A DNA stretch of 64,000 bases from Bacteroidales bacterium (lineage in GTDB: Bacteria > Bacteroidota > Bacteroidia > Bacteroidales > UBA3824). A model generated the notes under the pieces. It made no database searches. It had not been told where the DNA came from and saw only the letters and a program-made list of their open reading frames with translations. Made by a program: the position numbers and the translations under genes. Position 1 is the stretch's first letter, and each line of letters begins with the position of its first letter. Below, in pieces: positions 43,834-53,800 of the stretch. The DNA lies in assembly GCA_017544805.1 (NCBI GenBank), contig JAFYDK010000089.1, positions 62,001 to 126,000 of the forward strand, given 5' to 3'.

Positions 43834-44811
43834 TTAAACATCTTTTATTTCAAGTGTTACAACTGTTTGATTTACAAGTTGATAACAGATTTCACCGTTG
43901 GTTATTGGTGCGTAAATATTTCCGCATTGCTTGCCTTCGAGTTTAGCATAATAATATAGTAAAATGCAAATAGAAGCGCATACGGGATTAACATTGTTTT
44001 TTACGGCGAATTTTTGAAAATCACTTTCGAGGTTTTCGATTGATTTTGCAAAGCGGTATTTCACGTCTTTGAAAACGGGAGCAACCAAGTTTACTTGATT
44101 AGTGCTTAGGCTTTCAATGCTGACATTTATCATCGCAGAATTATAATTAGCAACAATCGGTAATGTTGTGTCAATGTGTTTTTTGCGGATATATTCGGCA
44201 AAGTTTTGTTTTTCTTTGTTGATTAAAACGTCTTTAGCATTGAACCCGTCTTCAAGAAATATGATTTCATCGCCGTTGCCTTGCGTGTAAAGATTTATTA
44301 AATCCATTTCGGCATATTTGTTTTTTGGCAGTTTTACGTGCATTGCCACGGCATTTGTTGTTGAGCCGGAATCGCCTGTTTTAAAGAATGTTTTGCCGGA
44401 TTTGTTGTCTTGAGGGAAACTATAACAAGAAACCCAACCCATTAACGGTCTTGTTGCAAAATTCTCATAATCAGGAGCATGAACGGCAAATTCCGTATGA
44501 ACATTGCTGTATGGTGGAATTATTAAAACTGTAAAACCGTTATCAAAACCATCTTTATAAATATTTTTGATAGTATCTTCTGTATAGACTTTTATTGATA
44601 TTTCTTCTTGAAAATCAGTAATATCGTTTACGAAGATTTTATCTTGACAGACTTGACCACCGTCAATATCCATAAAATATGGTGAAGTTCCAGCAATCCA
44701 TTCTCCTTGTGGAAGTTTAGATAATAAATCCTCGTTTCCGGCGAGTAAAAGTTTTCTGCCGGAAAGAATCAATTGAGCCGTTTCTTGTGGTGTTTTAAGG
44801 TATTTTTCCAT
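43834..44811 (-). CDS. Uncharacterised 325-residue protein of a widespread DUF family
   Basis: 325 residues, soluble, no signal peptide. Motifs: G-R-K-L-L-L-A-G-N-E near residue 18, G-E-W-I-A-G-T-S-P-Y-F-M (35-46), H-A-P-D-Y-E-N-F-A-T-R-P-L-M-G-W about 111, and a C-terminal N-G-E-I-C-Y-Q-L-V-N-Q-T. From memory, proteobacterial proteins with the same motifs (G-N-W-I-G-G-T-I-P-Y-F-M and G-E-I-A-Y-Q-L-L-N-Q-T) form a family of unknown function (I believe DUF6976); this was not checked. The C-terminal end recalls FIST-type sensory proteins. Second gene of the four-gene operon, 12 bp after the first. Confidence 0.8.
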   Translation of the reverse strand: MEKYLKTPQETAQLILSGRKLLLAGNEDLLSKLPQGEWIAGTSPYFMDIDGGQVCQDKIFVNDITDFQEEISIKVYTEDTIKNIYKDGFDNGFTVLIIPPYSNVHTEFAVHAPDYENFATRPLMGWVSCYSFPQDNKSGKTFFKTGDSGSTTNAVAMHVKLPKNKYAEMDLINLYTQGNGDEIIFLEDGFNAKDVLINKEKQNFAEYIRKKHIDTTLPIVANYNSAMINVSIESLSTNQVNLVAPVFKDVKYRFAKSIENLESDFQKFAVKNNVNPVCASICILLYYYAKLEGKQCGNIYAPITNGEICYQLVNQTVVTLEIKDV

Positions 44812-44823
44812 AATTACTTTTTT

Positions 44824-45057
44824 TTAACAGTTTAAAAAAGTTTGAATATCTATTTTAACGGCAGGTAGATTTTCTCCGATCTTGTAAACTTGATAAAGTT
44901 CAAGAGCAGCTTTTTCTACTGTGTATCCGTTTTTTCCTATTCGGACTTTGAGTTGAAGATGGCTTAACGCTATTTTGGCTGCTAAATACCTTAGCGTTAC
45001 CTGTGTTTCGCCCAAAATCAGTTTCTTCCAAATGGGATTGTCTGAATTTATTTGCAT
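44824..45057 (-). CDS. 77-residue hypothetical protein, first gene of the four-gene operon
   Basis: 77 residues, no recognised domain. It is mixed helical and beta with I-W-K-K-L-I-L-G-E near the start and C-terminal L-P-A-V-K-I-D-I-Q-T-F-L. The start at ATG 45057 is the only good one. A possible -7 box (TATTTTTG, minus, 45102-45109) lies 45 bases upstream. The next gene starts 12 bases after the stop, so it is likely a genuine member of the operon despite its size. Confidence 0.7.
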   Translation of the reverse strand: MQINSDNPIWKKLILGETQVTLRYLAAKIALSHLQLKVRIGKNGYTVEKAALELYQVYKIGENLPAVKIDIQTFLNC

Positions 45058-45126
45058 GACTTATAATGTATTTCTTGACAAAAATGTGTAAAAAAACGTT
45101 TCAAAAATAGCAACAATTTTTCTTAC

Positions 45127-45174
45127 AAAAAAAAGTTCCCGCTATAAAAATTTTATAGCGGGAACTTTTTTTTA
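45127..45174 (-). terminator. Intrinsic terminator of the xylan locus
   Basis: A 24-bp perfect inverted repeat without spacer (45127-45150 with 45151-45174), GC core GTTCCCGC/GCGGGAAC, with A8 and T8 flanks. It lies 74 bases after the GH10 stop and works on either strand; it insulates the xylan operon from the four-gene operon downstream. Confidence 0.92.
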
Positions 45175-45247
45175 TTAATTTATTATTTTTGACTTCTGAT
45201 ATTGGCAATTTTCTTGTTTTTCTTGTTTTAAAAATCCTAAGAAAAAA

Positions 45248-47572
45248 CTAATTACTCCAATCGCTGCCATTGAAATCTGTACTCAAATCTTTGCCGGCTA
45301 TACCGTCGCATACTCCCTTGTAGGCAGGTTTGCGGGTGTAATCAGCGTTAAAAAGATTTGGTTTGTCGCCTTTGAGCCAATATTCATGTTCGTCGTCGGC
45401 ATCTGTGAGTGTCCAAATGCAAATACCACCTTGTTGTGAAGCAGGGACTATGGCTTTGTATTGTTCAATCACAAATTTATACGTATCCGCCTGTGCTTGA
45501 AGCTGTTCTGCAGATGGATTTACTTTTGTTTCATCATCATGTGTATAAGAGAATGCTACGTCCAACTCGCTGATACGTACAAGTTTACCCGTTGAGGCAA
45601 GTTTTGTAAACATATTTTTTATGCCTTCTTTAGCAGCATCATTTTTGGTGTCGTCGGGGTTGAAACTCATGATATGCATTTGAGTACCGATACCGTCAAC
45701 AATGGCACTACCGTTTGTCTCGTCGATATATTTTACGTAATTGATAAGAGCCTCAAGTTTAGAATCAGAGCTTTCAAGATTGTAATCGTTGATATAAAGC
45801 ACGGCTTCTGGGTCGGCTTTGCGAGCAAATTGGAAAGCTTTTACAGCGTAATCCTTGCCGAGGAAGTAGCCCCAGTAGAAATGGTCGGATGCCCAGTTGA
45901 GGTTCAAGCCGTCGGTTTCAGATTCTGTGGGCTGTCCGTCGTCTGACATAAAACCACCGTCAACGCCACGTATTTTGCTATCGTCGCCAATTGCCTCGTT
46001 AAGAACGTCCCATTCGGTTACATTGCCTTTCTCCTTGCAGTGTGATACCATATCGGTAATCCATGTTTCCATCGCGGTAAGGAGGGCGGTTTGCTTTTCG
46101 TCGAGAGTTTTAAAAGTATATACAACTGTTGATGCTTTAGACAAAGCACGTTTAGAACTTGCCTCTTTTTCATAGATAACAAAATCATCAAAATATAAAG
46201 TTGCTTCTGCACCTCCAAATTGAAATCCAAGTTTTTGAATTAAATTATTTGTTTCAGAAAAATTTATTTCTGTTTCATATTGCATCCAAGAGGTTGTTAA
46301 ATTATACTCTTTTCCATAATATTGGTCACAAGCATCATAAGGGTCGCCTTGACCACAAATTTGTATTTTGCAGGCATCGTCGGTTTTTGCCCAAAAAGAA
46401 CAAACATAAGTCTTAGTTTCATCAAAAATATTAGCAAATTTATAAAACATTTGAGATTTCCAATTAGCGTTGCTTAAAGAAGAAACCTCTATTTTCATAA
46501 CTTTACCACGATCTGCATCTAAATCTTCGACAATCGAACCTGTATGGTACGAACCGTTTTGTGCCCAACCTGTTTCTGTATCAAACGATGGGTTTAAGCA
46601 AAGATTGGTTGGTCCAGATTTTTCTTTACCAAATTTAAATCCATCAATATACAACACTGTTTCTTCTCCTCCAAACTGAAATCCCATTTTAACAATTTGG
46701 TCATTGTCTGCTCCCAAGGTTACAGTACCTTCGTATTTCATCCACGAATTTGTAAGTGTATACGTACTACCATAATATTGGGAACACGCATTATACGGAT
46801 TTCCTTGTCCACATAACTGAATTTTACAATTTCCATCAGTTTTTGCCCAAAACTCGTATTTATATTCCTCTCCTACTTCTAATATTGAAGAAAAAGTATA
46901 AAATACCTGGGATTTCCAATTATCATCGCTTAAAGATGATACTTCAAGTTTCATTACTTTACCACGATCTGCATCTGAATCTTCGACAATCGAACCTGTA
47001 TGATATGAACCGTTTTGCGCCCAACCTGTTTCTGTATCGAAATCCGAATTAGTACAAAGATTTTCAATACCGCTATCATCACCATCTGCAATTACCTTAA
47101 CATCTGGAGATATCAAACTCTTCAAATATGTTTGCGGCTGCTGGGTGTGCCATAGCAAGTTGTGACCAAAGATTTTAACATCGGGATTCAACTCTTTGGC
47201 TTTGTCGATGAAATTGTCGATTTTGGTGAAATCCAATTTACCGTTTGACTTGCATACCGAACCAAATTTCATGGCGTTGCCGGTGACAAACTGCTGAAAA
47301 TTGTTGGCGGCAACTTTTTGATATTGTTCATCTTCAAGAAACTTATCGGCGCCAAGCCCAAGTCCGATTGTTACTCCGGGCATATATTCCGCCATATATT
47401 CTTTGATGAACTTATAATTTGCCATTGACTCATCGGTGGAAAGCGGAATTTCATCTATGGATGATATTGGCGTATGACCTTCTGGCGTGTGCCAATCCAT
47501 TTTGTCGTCGTCGCAAGATGCGAAAAGTAATGCTCCACATACTGCAACAGGTAATATTCTATTTATTTTCAT
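45248..47572 (-). CDS. GH10 endo-beta-1,4-xylanase lipoprotein split by two CBM-like modules
   Basis: 774 residues; lipobox F-A-S-C with Cys20. The GH10 barrel starts at about residue 45 (N-terminal part with F-G-H-N-L-L-W-H-T-Q-Q-P at 135-146), is interrupted by two tandem carbohydrate-binding modules (about 168-318 and 321-470, CBM4/22-like jelly rolls) and resumes at about 485. Acid/base E526 in V-L-N-E-A; nucleophile E669 in I-S-E-L-D. The same interrupted layout is known in Prevotella and Bacteroides xylanases. It cuts the xylan backbone at the cell surface for import by the adjoining SusC/SusD. The two modules share about 90 bases of near-identical DNA (46493-46583 and 46953-47043), so the duplication or conversion is recent. 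Confidence 0.95.
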   Translation of the reverse strand: MKINRILPVAVCGALLFASCDDDKMDWHTPEGHTPISSIDEIPLSTDESMANYKFIKEYMAEYMPGVTIGLGLGADKFLEDEQYQKVAANNFQQFVTGNAMKFGSVCKSNGKLDFTKIDNFIDKAKELNPDVKIFGHNLLWHTQQPQTYLKSLISPDVKVIADGDDSGIENLCTNSDFDTETGWAQNGSYHTGSIVEDSDADRGKVMKLEVSSLSDDNWKSQVFYTFSSILEVGEEYKYEFWAKTDGNCKIQLCGQGNPYNACSQYYGSTYTLTNSWMKYEGTVTLGADNDQIVKMGFQFGGEETVLYIDGFKFGKEKSGPTNLCLNPSFDTETGWAQNGSYHTGSIVEDLDADRGKVMKIEVSSLSNANWKSQMFYKFANIFDETKTYVCSFWAKTDDACKIQICGQGDPYDACDQYYGKEYNLTTSWMQYETEINFSETNNLIQKLGFQFGGAEATLYFDDFVIYEKEASSKRALSKASTVVYTFKTLDEKQTALLTAMETWITDMVSHCKEKGNVTEWDVLNEAIGDDSKIRGVDGGFMSDDGQPTESETDGLNLNWASDHFYWGYFLGKDYAVKAFQFARKADPEAVLYINDYNLESSDSKLEALINYVKYIDETNGSAIVDGIGTQMHIMSFNPDDTKNDAAKEGIKNMFTKLASTGKLVRISELDVAFSYTHDDETKVNPSAEQLQAQADTYKFVIEQYKAIVPASQQGGICIWTLTDADDEHEYWLKGDKPNLFNADYTRKPAYKGVCDGIAGKDLSTDFNGSDWSN

Positions 47573-47599
47573 TTTTAAAAATTCGTTTTTATAGGTTAT

Positions 47600-47629
47600 T
47601 GAAGAGACGCACCTCGATACGTCTCTTCA
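47600..47629 (-). other. Intergenic hairpin between the glycan-binding and GH10 genes
   Basis: 10-bp perfect stem TGAAGAGACG/CGTCTCTTCA (47600-47609 with 47620-47629) and 10-base loop, 28 bases upstream of the GH10 ATG. No U run, so more likely an mRNA processing or stability element than a terminator. Confidence 0.65.
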
Positions 47630-47638
47630 TAAACATTA

Positions 47639-49051
47639 TTAAAAATCAGAAACAGTTGTAGATTTAATGTTTACAAAACGGAAATTGTCAACATAAATCA
47701 ACTGCTTACATACGTCGGCTTTATAAACTAAGTCGTCAGAAATTTTAACATCCGTATTGACGAAACCCATGCCGATATTAGGATATTTGAGCGCGGCGTG
47801 GTCTTCCACGAACTCGCTAAACAAAGGAGTATTCTTGGCCTCAATTTCAAATTTGTATTTTGAAAATTCCGAAAGTGGAATTGTCACAGTCTGCCATCCA
47901 TCGGTTTTAAAAGCAGTTGTTGTGCCATCTGAATTGAGCCAAGGAACATACGCATAAACCATCGCAGATTTGCTTTTTAGTTCGTCGCTTCCATAGCCAC
48001 TAAAATTGTAGTTATTACCAAGAACAATCTCGATTTGACCCGTTAAATTCCATTCTTCAGGAACGTAAATGTCGAATTGGAAACCGACTTCTGACAGCGG
48101 TGTGCTTATACCATCAGTCCAGTTTTCTGCCACCCAATCGAGTGTACGGTATTTTTCATTGCCGTCGCCTGCTGTCCAAACTTCACTAGCGCGAGATTTG
48201 CCGCCTGCTATTTGTCCATCTGCATCAATAAGGCGTTGTGGTATTATTTGACACACTTTGCCATAGATTCCAAGCGGGTCGTCCACAAGGTCTTCGTCGT
48301 TAATCATGCTACCAGTTTCGCTCCACGACCAAAAACCATGATCGCCATTGCCATCAAAATTGAGCAACATTCCGTGAGTGTCGTTGAAATATGCGCCCGA
48401 AATTGCTTGACCATTTGCACCTATTATTGTGATAGTTCCGCTTTCGGTAACACCCTCTGGCATTACGAATGTAAACCACTCGCCCGATTCGTCTTCGGGT
48501 GCATTCACAATGTTTTCGGTAACGGAAATGTCGCCGGGCAATATCACTTCTGAAACTTCTTCAAGATTAACGCCCGAAACTTTCACCGTTTCGCCAATCT
48601 TAGGTATTGACGGTGAAATTGAAGTAATTTTGGGCGATGCAGCTCGTATTACAAAATCGTAAGAATACGTTCCACTGCTTTTAACAAACTGAATTTTGTT
48701 TCTAACACTTTCGTCGGCATCAGCAACTGGTGTTGTACCCGAAAGAGAGAAAATAATGTTGTTGTCGGTAACGAGTGCAGAGTTGAAAAAAGTTTCGTAG
48801 CCGTTGACGAGCAGTTTTAATGTGCCGCCGAATCCCGAACCGTCAAGCCTTAATGTTTGTCCCAAACGTGCAAATTCTACTTCACGTTCTTTGTGTCCCG
48901 TAGTATCATCTATGTTGAGCAGATATACTTTATTTACGGTAACAGGACCGCTGCCCTCGGGATATGAACTGCCGTCTTCGTCTTTGCAGGACGAATATCC
49001 CAAAATCAAAGTCGAGACCGCTGTCGTATATAATATTTTTTTTATGTTCAT
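47639..49051 (-). CDS. Surface glycan-binding lipoprotein (SGBP-B type, IPT/TIG domains)
   Basis: 470 residues. Lipoprotein signal ending Y-S-S-C (Cys22). Two Ig-like IPT/TIG modules (about 38-130 and 135-225; S-P-K-I-T-S-I-S-P-S type strands), then a C-terminal glycan-binding domain (about 226-470) with aromatic residues (D-H-G-F-W-S-W-S, W-V-A-E-N-W) of the kind that stack on sugars. It resembles the SGBP-B proteins of xyloglucan and xylan loci. Non-catalytic; it helps capture xylan before GH10 cleavage. It lies between SusD and GH10, the standard position. Confidence 0.85.
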   Translation of the reverse strand: MNIKKILYTTAVSTLILGYSSCKDEDGSSYPEGSGPVTVNKVYLLNIDDTTGHKEREVEFARLGQTLRLDGSGFGGTLKLLVNGYETFFNSALVTDNNIIFSLSGTTPVADADESVRNKIQFVKSSGTYSYDFVIRAASPKITSISPSIPKIGETVKVSGVNLEEVSEVILPGDISVTENIVNAPEDESGEWFTFVMPEGVTESGTITIIGANGQAISGAYFNDTHGMLLNFDGNGDHGFWSWSETGSMINDEDLVDDPLGIYGKVCQIIPQRLIDADGQIAGGKSRASEVWTAGDGNEKYRTLDWVAENWTDGISTPLSEVGFQFDIYVPEEWNLTGQIEIVLGNNYNFSGYGSDELKSKSAMVYAYVPWLNSDGTTTAFKTDGWQTVTIPLSEFSKYKFEIEAKNTPLFSEFVEDHAALKYPNIGMGFVNTDVKISDDLVYKADVCKQLIYVDNFRFVNIKSTTVSDF

Positions 49052-49076
49052 AATAATTTTTCAGATTTGTTTTTTA

Positions 49077-50819
49077 TTAATTAAAAAGCGTTGATTCGTC
49101 TGTTTCCCGTTCAGCAAAAGTCCATGCACGCGAGGGTTCGTTGAGTGCAGGGTTTTTGGCCGTTTCCGTGTCAGGATAACGGAGCAATAATCTGCTTGCA
49201 TCGGCAGGAAATACGCCGTTGCCTTTATCAGAATTAGGTTCGTATGCTTCCTTATTAGTATCGTATTTGTATCTGCGATTTCTATCCTGAGAGTTGAGAT
49301 AATTTACAACCTCTTGCTGTTGATAGTATGCACGGCGTACAAGAAAATACCAATACAAACCTTCAAAAGCGGTTTCAAGGCGGTATTCATGGCGGAGTTT
49401 CTCGTATGTAATTTTATCAACGGGGTTGAGCCCTGCACGTAAGCGTATTTTGTTGAAATATTCCAATGCCGTAGCATCCGTAGTGGAAGTTTCGTTGCCC
49501 ATGGCAGCGTCTGCATAGTTGAGATAAACTTCGGCGAGCCGCATCATGTGCGTATTGATACCTGAGGATTGCATGTAACTTACACCGTTATCTTCGTGAG
49601 TGCCTACAACATATTTTTTGATGTTGGCACCGTCGGTGGAGGCACTTTCGGTAACGCCGTAAATGTAGCCGCCGTTTTTAACGTTAAATTCGGGATATTC
49701 GTTGCCATATTCGGCAATACATTCTCTCATGCGGAGATCTTTGCCTGCCTCGCCGGGGAAAAGCGTTGCAAAATTAAATGTTCCGTCTTCTGTATCAAGA
49801 CGGTGAAACTCTGCATACAAATCCCATGAAACGCAGGTTGCAGTGCCCCAACCGCCTTGGTCGGTAACCATTGTACTCCAACCGAAAAACTGTGTGATGT
49901 CTTGATTGCAACCCCAACCGATAGAGGCCGTAGAACCCTCAATCCATTGAAGTTGGAAAATATCCTCAGCGCAGTTGTTGTTTTCGATTTTGAAAAGGTC
50001 TGCATAATTGTCCATCAAACTGTATGAGGATTTGTCGATAACATATTGAGCAGCCTTTTTTGCGAGGTCGAGGTAATATGTATTGCGCATACCGTCGTTA
50101 AAATCGGTTTTAACATTAGAGCCGTTGTACTGTCCGTCTGTCGTAATGCCTGCCATAGAAAGATAAACTCTCGAAAGCATTGCCGCAGCAGAATATTTGT
50201 TTACTCTGCCTACTGCCGAAGATTTTTCGGGCAGGTTTTTAACACCGAATTCAAGGTCGCGGATTGCAAATTCAAATACATCGGCACGGTTGTGCGGTGC
50301 AACAACGTAAGAATTAACAAGTGCGCCGGTGTTTTCGTACAAAACGACATTACCCCAAAGAGATGCTAAATACCAATATGCAGTGCCCCGCATAAAACGG
50401 GCTTCGGCTATCGCTTCGTTTTTGGCGTCCTCACTTATTCCCGTGGCATATTCTTCGATGTTGTTGATAACATTATTTGATTGTGCCACAACGGAATACA
50501 AAGCCGACCAACCTTCGTAAAGACCTTCGGTAGTACCGCCGTCGTTAAAATTGGTGAAAAATTTAATATAATCACTCCATTGAGCGGTAATGTTGTTGGA
50601 TCTGCCGTCGCCCATTGAGTAATAAAGTTTTCCGTTGAAGGAGTTCCACACATAATTATAAAGTGTGGCAGTTGCCTTTGATAATGCCTCGTCGCTGTCG
50701 AAGAACGTTACAACATTGGTGCTTGAAGTATTTTCCTGATCAAGAAAATCGTCAGAACAACCTGATAATGTGAGCATACCCGCCGCTATGAGACTTAGAT
50801 ATTTTATTATGTTTTTCAT
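49077..50819 (-). CDS. SusD/RagB-family lipoprotein of the xylan locus
   Basis: 580 residues from ATG 50819 (seven codons inside a longer frame), giving lipobox L-S-G-C with Cys21 followed by S-D-D-F-L-D-Q. SusD hallmarks: A-R-F-M-R-G-T-A-Y-W-Y-L-A near residue 140, N-Y-A-D-A-A and R-A-G-L-N-P in the C-terminal half, and an end rich in acidic residues. It pairs with the upstream SusC (28 bp between the genes) and binds xylan oligosaccharides, as judged by the GH10 in the operon. Confidence 0.94.
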   Translation of the reverse strand: MKNIIKYLSLIAAGMLTLSGCSDDFLDQENTSSTNVVTFFDSDEALSKATATLYNYVWNSFNGKLYYSMGDGRSNNITAQWSDYIKFFTNFNDGGTTEGLYEGWSALYSVVAQSNNVINNIEEYATGISEDAKNEAIAEARFMRGTAYWYLASLWGNVVLYENTGALVNSYVVAPHNRADVFEFAIRDLEFGVKNLPEKSSAVGRVNKYSAAAMLSRVYLSMAGITTDGQYNGSNVKTDFNDGMRNTYYLDLAKKAAQYVIDKSSYSLMDNYADLFKIENNNCAEDIFQLQWIEGSTASIGWGCNQDITQFFGWSTMVTDQGGWGTATCVSWDLYAEFHRLDTEDGTFNFATLFPGEAGKDLRMRECIAEYGNEYPEFNVKNGGYIYGVTESASTDGANIKKYVVGTHEDNGVSYMQSSGINTHMMRLAEVYLNYADAAMGNETSTTDATALEYFNKIRLRAGLNPVDKITYEKLRHEYRLETAFEGLYWYFLVRRAYYQQQEVVNYLNSQDRNRRYKYDTNKEAYEPNSDKGNGVFPADASRLLLRYPDTETAKNPALNEPSRAWTFAERETDESTLFN

Positions 50820-50847
50820 AATTATTTTCAATTTTTTCAATTTTTAA

Positions 50848-53800
50848 TTAAAACTGAACGTTTACACCGAATGTAACAATTCTCGGAGACGGATAACGTC
50901 CGTAATCGAGACCGTTTAAGAGTGCGTTACCGTACATACAGCCGACTTCCGGGTCGTAACTAGAATATTTTGTCCAAGTGTACACGTTTTGAAGATTGGC
51001 ATAAACTCTGACGTTTTCGAGTTTAACTTTCTTAACCCATTCTTTTTTGAGAGTGTAACCCAAAGCGATATTTTGCAAACGGATATATGAACCGTCTTCT
51101 ACATAGCGGTCGCTTTGACGGTTGTTGTCGTTGACTGCGGAACTTGTCAAAAGCGGATATTTAGAATCCGTATTTACAACTCTTACGTTTCGATAATCGT
51201 TTGATGGCAAATTCGGGTCGATAACCTCTAATCTTGCGTAATTGTTGGCATCGGTGAGCAGATTTCCGTTTTCACGGACATTTTTTAGATAGTAGTTGTT
51301 GAGGTTGAAGACATCGTTACCATAACTTCCATTGAAATAAATGGTTAAGTCAAAACCTTTGTAGGAGAAAGTATTACCAAAACCGAATGTAAAATCAGGA
51401 TTAGGATCTCCAATTACAGTTTGGTCTTGATCATCGATAACGCCATCTTCGTTGATGTCCTCAAAAATATAATCACCAATGAAAACACCTTTTTCGCCGA
51501 TTGCTGCACCTTTTGGGATTGCTACTTGCTTGATATTGCCCTCGGCATCACGATAATAAAAATCTTCTGCTTTGTCGAATCTGCCGATTACTTTGTAACC
51601 GTAGAATTGTCCTACTGGCGCACCTACAACGGATTTGGTAATTGTCCAAGTGCCTGAGCCGAATGAAAACTGACCGGGAACCATTCCTGATTCGGAATCA
51701 AGTTCTACGATTTTGTTTTTGTTGTGGGAAAATACTACGCTGGTTCTCCATTGAAAACCTTTTTTGTCGATGTTAATTGTATTGAGAGTAAATTCTACGC
51801 CTTTGTTTTCCATTGAGCCGATGTTAGCCCACGGTTTTGAAGCCGCTCCGTTACCTTCCGTTCCGAGCATTGCGGGAAGCGCAATTTCGAGCAAAAGGTC
51901 TTTGGTCTTTTTGTAGTAATAGTCGAAAATAAATTCGATTCTGTTGTTGAAGAAATTCAAGTCTAAACCGGCATTAACCGAATTTGTAGTTTCCCATTTA
52001 AGTTCGGGATTGGCAGTGTTGGAAGACAAAACGCCAGTTCCCCACGGTGTGGATTTTGAAGCCAAAAGCGAAATATATTGCCAATCGCTGACATTTTGGT
52101 TACCCGTAGAACCCCAGCCGAGACGGATTTTCATATTATTCATCTTTATGCTTTCAGCAAAGGATTTGATAAATTCTTCGCCCGTAACCTTCCATGCCAA
52201 CGCTGCCGAGGGAAACCAACCCCAACGGTTGTCTTCGTAAAATTTAGAAGAGCCGTCGCGGCGGAGAGTGAAGGTGAGCATATATTTTTCGTCAAACGAA
52301 TAAAAAAGTCTGCCGAAATATGAGAATAATGAAGTGTTGTTTTGCGAACCCGTTCCCGTGGAAGCGGCTCTGTCGCCTGCGCTCGGATCGTGTACGCTGT
52401 TGCTTGTAAAACCGCTTGCATTAGAGGCCTGACTCTCCCAGTGCGAATGGCTCATTTCTTGCCCTAACATTGCATTAAGGCGGTGTTTTTCTTGAAGCGT
52501 TACGCTGTAATTCAAGATGTTACGCCAACTCCAATAAGAAGTTGTGGTGTTAGTCCAAGTGCCTTCTCTTTCGTCGCGGTTGAGATAATCGCTAAAATAA
52601 TAATCGGGCTTATAAAGATAAAATTTGTTGGTATTGTAGTCGGCTGAAAGTTCGGTTTTGAAAGTAATGCCGTTCCAAATATTGAAATCCAAAGCCTCGT
52701 TGATACGGAAATTAAGTTTTTTGTTGTAATTTTCGTTGAGGTTGGCAAGTGCGATAGGATTTGGGGGCATATATCGACCTTGACCGTCGCTGTTGTCGGC
52801 TGCGCCGTAACTGCCGTCAGCGTTTGAAACGGGAGAACTCGGCTGCGACCTTATGGTGCTTAATATAATGCTGTTGTCTGATCCTACTTCTTGCTTTGAA
52901 TCAGTAAGTGAGAATGACAGAGAATTTTTTACCCATTTTTTAACTTGACTGTCCATATTGCCGCGGAGTGTCAAGCGGCGGAAACCCGAACCTACGGCGA
53001 TACCGTCTTGATTCATATAACCTGCACCCATGGCGTAAGTATTTTTTTCGTTACCGCCCGTAACGGAGAGGTTGTGGCTTTGCATAAATGCGCTGTTGTC
53101 GAAAAGTGCCTCTTGCCAATCAGTTCCTTCGCCCAATGCGCTAACATTGATGAATTGGTTTGAACCGCTTCTGACACCTGCTTCCGCTCTTGCATTGTGA
53201 ATAGTGGCATATTGCTGCAAATTCATCATATCGAGCTTTTGGGCCATTTGTTGCCAACCTACATAGCCGTCGTAGGTGATTGTAGCCTCGCCCGATTTGC
53301 CGCGTTTGGTGGTAATCATAATAACACCGTTGGATGCTCTTGCACCGTAAATAGCCGTTGCCGATGCATCTTTGAGCACGTCCATAGATACGATGTCAGA
53401 AGGGTTGATTGAGGCAAGCGGGTTGTTGGACGATGTCGGGTCGCTCGCATCTGCTCCAGCCGGATCAACAACAACACCGTCGATTACGAAAATCGGTTGG
53501 TTGGTGGCATTAAGAGAGTTAGTACCGCGGATACGGATACTTGTAGAAGCACCCGGCGTACCAGAGTTGGCAGAAATCTGCACACCAGCGGCACGTCCCT
53601 GAAGCACTTGGTCTACACTTGTGGGAACACTTCTACCAATTGCTTTTTCGTCTACCGAGACTACCGAACCTGTCAAGTCGGAACGTTTCATCGTGCCGTA
53701 ACCCACCACGACTACTTCTTCCAAAGCCTTGGTGTCTTCTTCCATGACGACTTTTACGTCAATCATATTCCCTGAAACGGGAATTTCGTTGGTAATATAA

